In this document: positions 1 to 5,300 of the stretch, in pieces | Position numbering within the stretch: position 1 is the stretch's first letter | How the letters are laid out: each line of letters begins with the position of its first letter | Source of the DNA: Thermomicrobiaceae bacterium | Lineage (GTDB): Bacteria; Chloroflexota; Chloroflexia; Thermomicrobiales; Thermomicrobiaceae | Direction of reading: 5' to 3' | DNA: 5,480 bases | Assembly (NCBI GenBank): GCA_025966355.1 | Contig: JAICWZ010000151.1 | Coordinates: 1 to 5,480 of the forward strand | Program-made: the position numbers and the translations under genes | The notes under the pieces: generated by a model | The model's input: only the letters and a program-made list of their open reading frames with translations | What the model was told of the DNA's origin: nothing | The model's database searches: none

Positions 1-1044
1 CTCACGTTCCGCGGCAAGTTGCGCATGGGGCTCGACTTCGCCATCCCGCGGCGCCGCGATGACGGCGATGAATCGGTAGGTCACTTCGTGCGGCGCCGCC
101 TCGGCAACGACGCCTTCGAACGGATGGCGCAGCCGCTCCTTTCCGGCATCTACGCCGGTGACGCGGAGCAGCTCAGCCTGCTCGCCACCTTCCCCCGTCT
201 GCGCGACACCGAACGGCGCTACGGCAGCCTGACACGCGGCATGCTCGCCCAGCGGCGCCACGCGCGACAGGCAGCGCCAACGGGTCCGCGACGCTCGGCG
301 TTCATGTCGCTCCAGGGTGGCACCGGCGAGCTGATCGACGCGCTCGTCGCGGCGCTGGAGCAGATCGATCTCCGAACATCGACCGCAGCGAACCGGATCG
401 AACACGCCGTCGACGGTCGATTCGCCGTGGTAACCGCATCCGGCGACCGCATCGACGCCGATGCGCTGATCCTGGCGACTCCCGCCTACGCCAGCGCCGA
501 TCTGTTGCGCGCATTCGATCCGTGGCTCGCCGATCTGCTTAATCGCATCCCGTATGTATCGACCGCGACGATCACGCTCGGCTATCGCACCGCCGATTTC
601 AACCAGCAGAGTGCCGGGCGCGGCTTCGTCATTCCGCGCGTCGAAAACCACGAGTTGACGGCCGTTACCTGGGCGACCAACAAGTTCGCCGGTCGCGCGC
701 CGGACGGCATCGCACTGGTCCGTGGTTTCGTTGGCCGGGCCGGTCGCGAAGCGGTGGTCGACCTGCCGGACAACGAACTCCTGGCGCTGATGCGACGCGA
801 ACTCCGCGAGATCCTCGGCCTCGATGCCGAGCCGGTGGTCGCCCGCATCTACCGCTGGCGGCGGGCGCTGCCGCAATACGTTCTCGGACATCTCGATCTG
901 ATGCGCCAGATCGATCAACGCCTCGAAGCGCTCCCCGGCATCCAGCTCTGCGGCTCCGCCTACCGCGGTGTCGGCATCCCCGACTGCATCGAGAGCGGCC
1001 AGGCAGCCGCCGCACGCACGCTGGCGAACCTCCCCGATTCGTAG
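1..1044 (+). CDS. hemY: Oxygen-dependent protoporphyrinogen/coproporphyrinogen oxidase (HemY type), 3' part
   Basis: The reading frame is open from the first base and gives 347 residues up to the TAG at 1042-1044. The family is FAD-dependent and oxidises protoporphyrinogen IX or coproporphyrinogen III late in haem synthesis, using O2. Seen: a C-terminal FAD-contacting block beginning GSAYRGVGIPDCIESG (visible residues 318-333), nearly diagnostic for HemY, and a central stretch GNDAFERMAQPLLSGIYAGD typical of the family's substrate-binding domain. Known: full-length members are about 460-480 residues, so roughly 120 N-terminal residues, including the GxGxxG Rossmann motif, lie left of the window. 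The TTG or ATG codons at 19 and 25 are internal and are not the true start. No frameshift is seen. Which porphyrinogen it prefers cannot be told from this fragment. No U-tract terminator follows. The next gene starts 131 bp later on the same strand. Confidence 0.93.
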   Translation, partial: LTFRGKLRMGLDFAIPRRRDDGDESVGHFVRRRLGNDAFERMAQPLLSGIYAGDAEQLSLLATFPRLRDTERRYGSLTRGMLAQRRHARQAAPTGPRRSAFMSLQGGTGELIDALVAALEQIDLRTSTAANRIEHAVDGRFAVVTASGDRIDADALILATPAYASADLLRAFDPWLADLLNRIPYVSTATITLGYRTADFNQQSAGRGFVIPRVENHELTAVTWATNKFAGRAPDGIALVRGFVGRAGREAVVDLPDNELLALMRRELREILGLDAEPVVARIYRWRRALPQYVLGHLDLMRQIDQRLEALPGIQLCGSAYRGVGIPDCIESGQAAAARTLANLPDS

Positions 1045-1128
1045 AGGAGGATCGGTGGGAAAAGCGGTGGGCGACATCGTCGTCGGTTTCCCGGACGATT
1101 GAGTGCGGCGGAGATCCAGGCGTGGTGC

Positions 1129-1134
1129 TAGGAT
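1129..1134 (+). promoter_or_regulatory. Candidate extended -10 element before the GNAT gene
   Basis: TGC followed by TAGGAT (1126-1134) fits the extended -10 pattern TGnTAnnnT. Transcription would begin near 1141 and give a leader of about 35 nt that includes the Shine-Dalgarno at 1164-1168. No convincing -35 lies 17 bp upstream (CGGCGG). The weakness of the -35 keeps this tentative; read-through from hemY is an equal alternative. Confidence 0.3.
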
Positions 1135-1175
1135 TGTCGCAGCGCGCATGCGACAGAGGGTTGAGGAGAGAACGC

Positions 1176-1673
1176 TTGGCCGGCCGCCTACTCAACGCGG
1201 GCAGCATCCTCGAAGGAAGCGACAGTCGGATTCACTTTCGACCGGCGTTCTTTCGCGATCTGTTGATGCTACGCGAATTGCAACGACGCTGCTTCGCCGG
1301 CAGCCAGGCATACGGCTTCGTCACATTGCTCGTCCTCTATTTCTGGTCGCGCTCACACATCATCCTCGCCTGTGCCGGGGAGCACATCGTCGGCTGCGCC
1401 GTCGGTGATTCCGATCGCGGCCAGACCCGCGTGCTCAACCTCTGTGTCGACCCCGATTTTCGCCGCCTCGGCATCGCGACCTCGCTTCTCAACAGCATCG
1501 AGGATTATTTCGGCGATCAGTTCGTTACCCTCATGGTCGAGGACAAGAACGCCGGTGCTCAGGCGCTCTACCGGATACAAGGCTACCTGCCGGTCAGCGA
1601 CCTGCGTAACTACTACGGGCGAAACCGGCATGGCATACTCATGCAAAAGCAACGCGGCGCATCCGCGGAGTGA
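1176..1673 (+). CDS. GNAT-family N-acetyltransferase, RimI-like
   Basis: Predicted 165-residue cytosolic acetyl-CoA-dependent N-acetyltransferase. Seen: motif A with strand LNLCVDPDF and the acetyl-CoA pyrophosphate loop RRLGIA (R96-A101, the R/QxxGxG/A signature), followed by helix TSLLNSIEDYF. Motif B then follows as VEDKNAGAQALYRIQGY (121-137), and NYYGRN (145-150) resembles the end of RimI-type proteins. I chose the TTG at 1176 because AGGAG (1164-1168) lies 7 bp before it. A GTG at 1122 would add 18 residues but has no comparable site, and it overlaps a candidate -10. RimI itself acetylates ribosomal protein S18, but this family has diverse substrates. The N-terminal ~20 residues and the LVLYFW segment (52-57) are not typical of true RimI, so no substrate is assigned. 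It lies between hemY and a GntR regulator on the same strand. Confidence 0.85.
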   Translation: MAGRLLNAGSILEGSDSRIHFRPAFFRDLLMLRELQRRCFAGSQAYGFVTLLVLYFWSRSHIILACAGEHIVGCAVGDSDRGQTRVLNLCVDPDFRRLGIATSLLNSIEDYFGDQFVTLMVEDKNAGAQALYRIQGYLPVSDLRNYYGRNRHGILMQKQRGASAE

Positions 1674-1729
1674 CTCCAACGCGGTGGCGGCGCTGAGCGC
1701 CGATAGCCGACATCTCTTCCTTCTCCAAC

Positions 1730-1745
1730 AGACCATATCCGGTCT
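1730..1745. repeat. Short inverted repeat upstream of the GntR gene
   Basis: AGACC (1730-1734) and GGTCT (1741-1745) form a 5+5 bp inverted repeat around ATATCC. It lies 70 bp before the GntR start, where an autoregulatory operator could be. The usual FCD-type operator core is TnGTnnnACnA, and this site has the opposite half-site order (GACC...GGTC). Arms this short can occur by chance in a 140-bp gap. Confidence 0.25.
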
Positions 1746-1770
1746 CGCGAGCGAAGCGGATTCCCGAGGA

Positions 1771-1799
1771 GACCCGGCTGCGGCCGGTCGAGTCGGGTC
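1771..1799 (+). repeat. Hairpin-forming inverted repeat in the 5' region of the GntR gene
   Basis: GACCCGGCT (1771-1779) pairs with AGTCGGGTC (1791-1799), with one G-T wobble, around an 11-base loop. It ends 16 bp before the ATG at 1816. No T-run follows, so it is a poor terminator for the upstream GNAT gene. It could be a leader hairpin that masks the start region, or an operator. Pairing is seen; function is inference. Confidence 0.35.
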
Positions 1800-1815
1800 G
1801 TCGTCGCGCGTCGAA

Positions 1816-2607
1816 ATGGAAGTGCCAATCGTGATCGAACCCGTGCGCCGCTCGCGCGTTTCCCAGCAAGTCGTGACGGAAATCTGCCGCCTGATCCGGC
1901 ATCGCGTCTACAAGGCCGGCGATCGCCTGCCGCCCGAACGCGAACTCGCCGATCTCTTGCAGGTGAGCCGTCCAACCTTGCGTGAAGCGTTGCGCGTTCT
2001 CGAAATGACCGGCATTGTCGAGTCGCGCCACGGTGGTGGCACTTTCATCCAAGACATGGTTTCTGTCGGCGTTGTCTCACCGCTGGCATTGGTGCTCCAG
2101 GCGACCGATGATATCGTCGGCGATCTCTGGGAGACACGCATCATCTTCGAGCCGGCAATCGCCGCGCGTGCCGCCCTGCGTGCGACGCCGGAATCGATCG
2201 ACGAACTCGACGCGCTCGTCAACGACCTGGATGAATCGATCCAGAACAACGACCCCGACGACATCACGGTGCGCAACGATCGCCTCTTTCACATGACCGT
2301 CGCGCGTGCCTCGGACAATCAGGTCGCGCTGCGCGTGCTCACGCTGATCAACGAACTGCTCGCGGATGATCGTCGCCACTTCGTGACCTCCCGCGAACGG
2401 CGCCTGAGCGCGCTCGAATCACACCGGCTGGTGCTGCAGTCGATTCGTGAGCGCAACCCGGCCGAAGCGCGCTCCGCCATGCTCCAACATCTCGAAGAGA
2501 TCGAGGCGTTCATCCTCGGCGAGGTCATCACCGAACGCTCATCCACGCTCGAGCTGGAACAGGTCGCCGACGGCGGGTTCGACGCCGAATCCAGCGTCGC
2601 CCGCTAG
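1816..2607 (+). CDS. FadR-subfamily GntR transcriptional regulator (wHTH + FCD domain)
   Basis: Predicted 263-residue dimeric DNA-binding regulator. Seen: an N-terminal GntR winged helix (about 12-78) with the family hallmark GDRLPPERELADLL (35-48), the recognition helix VSRPTLREALRVLE (50-63) and the wing RHGGGTFI (71-78). The C-terminal FCD domain (about 103-235) begins WETRIIFEPAIAARAA. D155 and H159 (NDRLFH), H203 (ESH) and H225 (QHLEE) match the Asp-x3-His...His...His metal-site pattern of FCD proteins. Known: FadR-type regulators usually sense organic acids, sugar acids or amino-acid-derived effectors. The ligand is not predictable here. Start: ATG 1816 has no clear Shine-Dalgarno; GTG 1831 (258 residues, GGAAG 8 bp upstream) is a real alternative and would begin MIEPVRRSRVSQQ, close to family N-termini. 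The last ~25 residues extend past the domain. It ends 3 bp from a convergent cyclase-family gene, a plausible but unproven target. Confidence 0.93.
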   Translation: MEVPIVIEPVRRSRVSQQVVTEICRLIRHRVYKAGDRLPPERELADLLQVSRPTLREALRVLEMTGIVESRHGGGTFIQDMVSVGVVSPLALVLQATDDIVGDLWETRIIFEPAIAARAALRATPESIDELDALVNDLDESIQNNDPDDITVRNDRLFHMTVARASDNQVALRVLTLINELLADDRRHFVTSRERRLSALESHRLVLQSIRERNPAEARSAMLQHLEEIEAFILGEVITERSSTLELEQVADGGFDAESSVAR

Positions 2608-2610
2608 CCG

Positions 2611-3576
2611 CTATTTGATCGCGATGGCGTTGGCCGGTGAGGCGACGCCGCCATACTTGTTGAGCGGCGACGACGTCAGGAAGAACTCGTACACGCCGTC
2701 ACGTGCGCAGTCGTCCGCCAGCGCTTCCAGATAGAACATTTCTCCGATCGGCATACCCCAGAGCGGGAGCAAGGTCGAATGCAGCGCGCCCGCCTGCGGA
2801 TCGGCCGGCCACGCCTCGAAGCTCGGTGCGTCACTCGCCACCGCCGCGAAATGGTTGTCCCAGAGAAAGCGGAACGTATCACGTCCCTGCTCGATACCAA
2901 TAAAGGTATGCGGTCCCCTGGAGATCGCGTGCCGTTCGTCTTCATTGAGCCGTTCATACCAGGCGGTCCAGCCGTAACGGACGATGAAAATATCGCCCGT
3001 CTCGAAGCGCGTCCCCTGCGCCTCGGCCACCTGCATCAGATCGTTGGCTGGCACCCCTGTGCGCTCACCCGCCGCTGGCTGCAGCCCCTGCGCCTCGGCC
3101 CAGCGACCGTAATCGAGCAGAACGGCCCGTCCGGCGATGCCCCGCCGCGCCCAGGCTTGAATGCCGTTGCGAGTACCGGGGAGCGCCGTGATCTGCTCCG
3201 GCGTCACGCCATTGTAGAAGCACTGGCACTGCATACTGCCGTAATGCGTCAGGCCGTCCCAGTGGGTTGACGATTGCGTGTTGAAGTCGTTGTAGACGTC
3301 GTCGTGCACAAAGGGGCGTTTCCGTTTGAGCGTATGGCTCAGCTTTTCACGGCCGAAAAGCGGCGGATCGGGCATCTCCATCTTCCAGTTGAGCGGGAAC
3401 ATGCGCCCGGTCTTCGCCAACCGCGCCCCGGCAGCGACACGCTCGGGCGTCAGCAGATTGATCGTGCCGATCTCGTCGCCTTCGCCCCAGAGCCCCCAGG
3501 CCGTCATCTCCGGCGCGCCCTGATCGGGCGGCAGCTCATCAAACGACGGCAGACTGCGCGAGAATTCGTGGTTCAT
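2611..3576 (-). CDS. Cyclase-family metal-dependent hydrolase (PF04199, kynurenine formamidase/isatin hydrolase-like)
   Basis: Predicted 321-residue cytosolic enzyme with no signal peptide. Seen: N-terminal PSFDELPP and WGEGDEIGTINLLTPE, typical of the long cyclase-family branch; the metal motif STHWDGLTH (H105, D107, H111); GDIFIVRYGW (194-203); and the C-terminal LPLWGMPIGEMFYLEALA and GGVASPANA (309-317). Known: relatives hydrolyse amides or cyclic amides such as N-formylkynurenine or isatin through a divalent metal. The short kynurenine formamidases use HxxxHxDxxxH; here the first position is Q101, as I recall for the long branch, so KynB should not be assumed. The substrate is unknown. 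Start ATG (3576) follows GGTGAGG with only 2 bp between, or AAGGGG at 11 bp, so initiation signals are imperfect. The 3' end is 3 bp from the GntR stop, leaving no room for separate terminators. Confidence 0.9.
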   Translation of the reverse strand: MNHEFSRSLPSFDELPPDQGAPEMTAWGLWGEGDEIGTINLLTPERVAAGARLAKTGRMFPLNWKMEMPDPPLFGREKLSHTLKRKRPFVHDDVYNDFNTQSSTHWDGLTHYGSMQCQCFYNGVTPEQITALPGTRNGIQAWARRGIAGRAVLLDYGRWAEAQGLQPAAGERTGVPANDLMQVAEAQGTRFETGDIFIVRYGWTAWYERLNEDERHAISRGPHTFIGIEQGRDTFRFLWDNHFAAVASDAPSFEAWPADPQAGALHSTLLPLWGMPIGEMFYLEALADDCARDGVYEFFLTSSPLNKYGGVASPANAIAIK

Positions 3577-3637
3577 CGCCTCACCGACCCCTTCGTCATC
3601 AGATCCATGCGCTCGTTGCGGGATTCAACGTTGTCCG

Positions 3638-3643
3638 ATCATA
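3638..3643 (-). promoter_or_regulatory. Candidate -10 element of the cyclase gene
   Basis: Read on the minus strand this is TATGAT (5 of 6 to TATAAT), about 62 bp before the cyclase ATG. It would give a leader of roughly 55 nt. The hexamer at the -35 distance (GCGACG, 17-bp spacer) is poor, so this could need an activator or could be chance in a locally AT-richer stretch. It lies within GATCATAGATC, where GATC occurs twice 3 bp apart. Confidence 0.3.
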
Positions 3644-3694
3644 GATCATTCTGTGCGCTCCGTCGCCATACGCAGATATACGAACGGGGCACAA

Positions 3695-3713
3695 GCGCGC
3701 CTGAACGGCGCGC
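3695..3713. repeat. Perfect 7-bp GC hairpin in the divergent intergenic region
   Basis: GCGCGCC (3695-3701), loop TGAAC and GGCGCGC (3707-3713) form a perfect, very stable stem. No T-run follows on either strand, and neither flanking gene ends here, so it is not an ordinary terminator. It sits between the cyclase and membrane-protein promoters and could act as an operator or insulator-like element. Palindromes are easily formed in GC-rich DNA. The rest of 3577-3893 holds no believable gene, only the elements listed separately. Confidence 0.45.
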
Positions 3714-3805
3714 GGGCGTGATAAATGACGCCCAGCCGATGTGCGCCTGCACGAGGCGTCGATTCCGGGCAGCGAATCAGAATCGGCATCCCGACCGTCC
3801 GGCGG

Positions 3806-3834
3806 TTGCCACAACATTGGCCCTCTGATAGGCT
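3806..3834 (+). promoter_or_regulatory. Sigma-70-type promoter for the membrane protein gene
   Basis: TTGCCA (3806-3811), a 17-bp spacer and TAGGCT (3829-3834), with TGA directly before the -10 to make an extended -10 (TGnTAnnnT). Spacing is optimal. Initiation is expected near 3841, giving a leader of about 53 nt that contains the Shine-Dalgarno at 3881-3885. This is among the best promoter matches in the window. Confidence 0.55.
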
Positions 3835-3850
3835 GATGCTGACCAGCATC
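3835..3850. promoter_or_regulatory. 16-bp palindrome at the predicted transcription start (candidate operator)
   Basis: GATGCTG and CAGCATC are 7-bp perfect inverted arms around AC (GATGCTGACCAGCATC). It begins immediately after the -10 hexamer and spans the expected start near 3841. Half of it would be untranscribed, so a protein-binding site is more likely than an RNA hairpin. The regulator is unknown. It does not resemble the TTGTG-n8-CACAA Rex site or a GntR/FCD site. Confidence 0.45.
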
Positions 3851-3893
3851 CGTATGTTCCACGCGCACAGAAAATGGCGGAAGGATCGACCTC

Positions 3894-4349
3894 TTGCTCA
3901 TCGATGGACGGCTCTGGTTACTCATCGGGCTGAGTATCGCCATGCTCTTTACGATTGAGGCCATTGAGGACTTCACCGATGGCGCCTGGCCGCAGATGCG
4001 CCGACCATCCGGCTACTTCGAAGCGGTCGGCAGTTCGCGGACGCTCTGGATGGCGGTCGCGATGCTTGTCCTGCCGGGGCTCGTCCTGACGATTCTCAAT
4101 CTGGCGGTCCTTGTCTGGAAGGATCTGCCCTACGGCAACACGCTGGTGATCGGCACGATCTTCATCATCGTCGGCTGGCTCTTATTTCTGGCGACGACGA
4201 TCGATCTCGCGGGAATCGGACTTTTCCTCGAACGAAGTGGGGCGGTGGCGCCGCTGGCGCTGCTGGTGGTTTTGATCGCCGGCGATCTCTTGTTGCTCAT
4301 CGCCTTCATCCAGATCTTCCCGAACGACTTTTCCGCACTCATCCCGTAG
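3894..4349 (+). CDS. Small four-helix integral membrane protein, function unknown
   Basis: Predicted 151-residue inner-membrane protein; I do not recognise the family. Seen: four hydrophobic segments at about 6-22, 51-74, 84-102 and 119-141. The loop after the first segment is acidic (IEAIEDFTDG, 21-30) and is followed by a basic/aromatic stretch with MRRPSGYFEAVGSSRT. A charged residue within or near a helix (D104) and the conserved-looking NLAVLVWKDLPYG are notable. Start: TTG 3894 with AAGGA (3881-3885) 8 bp upstream. ATG 3874 and ATG 3904 are in another frame, and later in-frame ATGs would cut the first helix. It has its own promoter with an adjacent palindrome. It ends 8 bp from the convergent rex gene. 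Codon use and the third-position GC bias agree with a real gene. No transporter, enzyme or signalling motif is visible. Confidence 0.8.
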   Translation: MLIDGRLWLLIGLSIAMLFTIEAIEDFTDGAWPQMRRPSGYFEAVGSSRTLWMAVAMLVLPGLVLTILNLAVLVWKDLPYGNTLVIGTIFIIVGWLLFLATTIDLAGIGLFLERSGAVAPLALLVVLIAGDLLLLIAFIQIFPNDFSALIP

Positions 4350-4351
4350 CA

Positions 4352-4372
4352 GCGGCCCTACTCTCCGGCCGC
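4352..4372. terminator. Possible shared hairpin between convergent genes
   Basis: GCGGCC (4352-4357) and GGCCGC (4367-4372) form a 6-bp GC stem with a 9-base loop. It lies just after the membrane-protein stop and covers the rex stop codon. No T-run follows on either strand, so intrinsic termination would be weak; a role in 3' end protection or Rho-aided termination is possible. Confidence 0.3.
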
Positions 4373-5053
4373 CTCATCGAGGATTCGTCCGGATGCGCGG
4401 GTGTGCGGTGTTTTGCCCGTTGGACGATCGGCAGACAGATAGTAGGTGAGGCTCTGCAGGGCGCCGGTCGGGTCGATTTCGCGCATCCAGACATTGTCGG
4501 GCAGGCGGAGGATGACCGGCGCGTAGTTGAGGATGGCGCGCACGCCGCCGGCGATCAGTTGGTCGGCCACATCCTGCGCCGCGGACGCCGGCACCGCGAT
4601 GATCCCGATCCGAACGCCCATCTCGCGCACGACGTCGGTGATCGCCGGCGCATCGAGCACGACGACCCCGTTCACCTGCTGCCCGACGTGATCAGGATTG
4701 CGCGCGAAAATCGTTGAGATACGAAACGAGTTCTGCTCGAAACCGTGGTACTGGGCGATCGCCTGGCCGAGATGCCCGAAGCCGACGAGCGCGGCGTCCC
4801 ACTGCCGGTCAAGGTGCAGGATGCGCGTGACTGCCAGTTCGAGCTGCTGGATGTCGTAGCCCTTCCCTTGCGTACCGAAGCGTCCAAAGTACGACAGATC
4901 TCGCCGAATCTGTGCGGCGCTCACCCCGACCCGCAGGCCAAGTTCTTCCGAAGACGCGCTGGTGACCTGCTCCGCCAGCATCTGGCGTAAGGTGCGCACG
5001 TATACCGGCAGTCGTCGGATGACGACATCAGGGATCACATCGTGTTTCATCAT
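4358..5053 (-). CDS. rex: Redox-sensing transcriptional repressor Rex
   Basis: Predicted 231-residue cytosolic homodimeric repressor. Known: Rex binds operator DNA when NADH/NAD+ is low and lets go when NADH binds, controlling respiratory and fermentative genes. Seen: an N-terminal winged helix with IPDVVIRRLPVYVRTL and the recognition helix SAAQIRRDLSYFG (45-57), followed by GTQGKGYD. The Rossmann domain has ALVGFGHLG (G91, G93, G96, the GxGxxG nucleotide loop). IGIIAVPASAAQDVAD and the C-terminal LQSLTYYL (199-206) belong to the domain-swapped region. Length is normal apart from a ~25-residue polar tail. Start: ATG 5053 or the adjacent ATG 5050 fit family N-termini; GTG 5074 would add 7 residues but overlaps a palindrome and possible -10. 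Shine-Dalgarno signals are weak for all. The convergent neighbour is a membrane protein. The right neighbour lies on the same strand but 248 bp away. Confidence 0.95.
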   Translation of the reverse strand: MMKHDVIPDVVIRRLPVYVRTLRQMLAEQVTSASSEELGLRVGVSAAQIRRDLSYFGRFGTQGKGYDIQQLELAVTRILHLDRQWDAALVGFGHLGQAIAQYHGFEQNSFRISTIFARNPDHVGQQVNGVVVLDAPAITDVVREMGVRIGIIAVPASAAQDVADQLIAGGVRAILNYAPVILRLPDNVWMREIDPTGALQSLTYYLSADRPTGKTPHTRASGRILDEAAGE

Positions 5054-5060
5054 TTCGCCC

Positions 5061-5074
5061 GTAGTGTACACCAC
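5061..5074 (-). promoter_or_regulatory. Palindrome with -10-like hexamer beside the rex start
   Basis: GTAGTGTACACCAC is a 14-bp palindrome with one mismatched pair. On the minus strand it contains TACACT (5068-5063), a fair -10. If used, transcription would start near 5056 and the rex mRNA would be almost leaderless. The -35 at 17 bp (TCAGAC) is poor. The core GTG-TA-CAC has Rex-like half-sites but lacks the usual 8-bp spacing between TTGTG and CACAA, so calling it a Rex operator would be speculation. Confidence 0.35.
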
Positions 5075-5129
5075 TCAACTTCGTCGTCTGACGCATCTCC
5101 GGGGCGAGCCGAACGAGGAGAGTGGACGT

Positions 5130-5139
5130 TTCGATCGAA
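5130..5139. repeat. 10-bp perfect palindrome TTCGATCGAA in the rex upstream region
   Basis: TTCGATCGAA is perfectly self-complementary. It lies about 80 bp upstream of the rex ATG, within the stretch 5054-5300 that holds no credible gene in either strand. It could be a regulator site in the rex leader. A single palindrome of this length can occur by chance. Confidence 0.3.
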
Positions 5140-5258
5140 CAAAGCGCGCATATCCACGCCTGCGACAACGCCGGTCAGCGAAACGCGGCCTTCGCCAAAT
5201 CGAGCAGCAGGGCCGCGTCCGATGCGGATTCAAGACCGGGATTGAGTCTGTTATGACG

Positions 5259-5287
5259 ATTATGGCAAGAACATACGCCGGTCGCAA
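5259..5287 (-). promoter_or_regulatory. Sigma-70-type promoter upstream of rex
   Basis: On the minus strand, TTGCGA (5287-5282), a 17-bp spacer and CATAAT (5264-5259, 5 of 6 to consensus). It starts 14 bp after the stop of the right-edge gene and points toward rex. Initiation near 5252 would leave a ~200-nt leader before the rex ATG. Spacing and hexamers are good, but no start-site data exist. Confidence 0.45.
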
Positions 5288-5300
5288 GGCGCGACGCCGC

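Noticed and set aside
665..1207. 180-codon open frame on the minus strand opposite hemY
   Set aside because: It is very rich in Arg, Ser and Pro, has no domain, and overlaps a clear HemY sequence; a typical GC-rich antisense shadow.
2779..3270. 163-codon + strand frame opposite the cyclase gene
   Set aside because: The minus strand carries unmistakable cyclase-family motifs throughout; the + frame has no recognisable content.
3797..3814. CACAA half-site considered as a Rex operator in the membrane-protein promoter
   Set aside because: The opposing TTGTG half-site is absent at the required spacing (GTCCG is there instead).
3274..3828. 184-codon + strand frame running into the intergenic region
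   Set aside because: It overlaps the 5' part of the cyclase gene, has low-complexity basic composition and would cross the promoter of the membrane protein gene.
3599..3976. 125-codon minus-strand frame covering the divergent intergenic region
   Set aside because: It overlaps the start of the 4-TM gene, lacks motifs or a Shine-Dalgarno, and its composition does not resemble the real genes.
5209..5250. T-loop-like string GGTCTTGAATCC on the minus strand, considered as a tRNA 3' part
   Set aside because: The T-arm does not close properly and no acceptor or anticodon stem pairs with the surroundings.
5281..5295. GTCGC-AAGGC-GCGAC hairpin after the right-edge gene, considered as a terminator
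   Set aside because: The stem is only 5 bp, no T-run follows on the minus strand, and it overlaps the -35 of the rex promoter.
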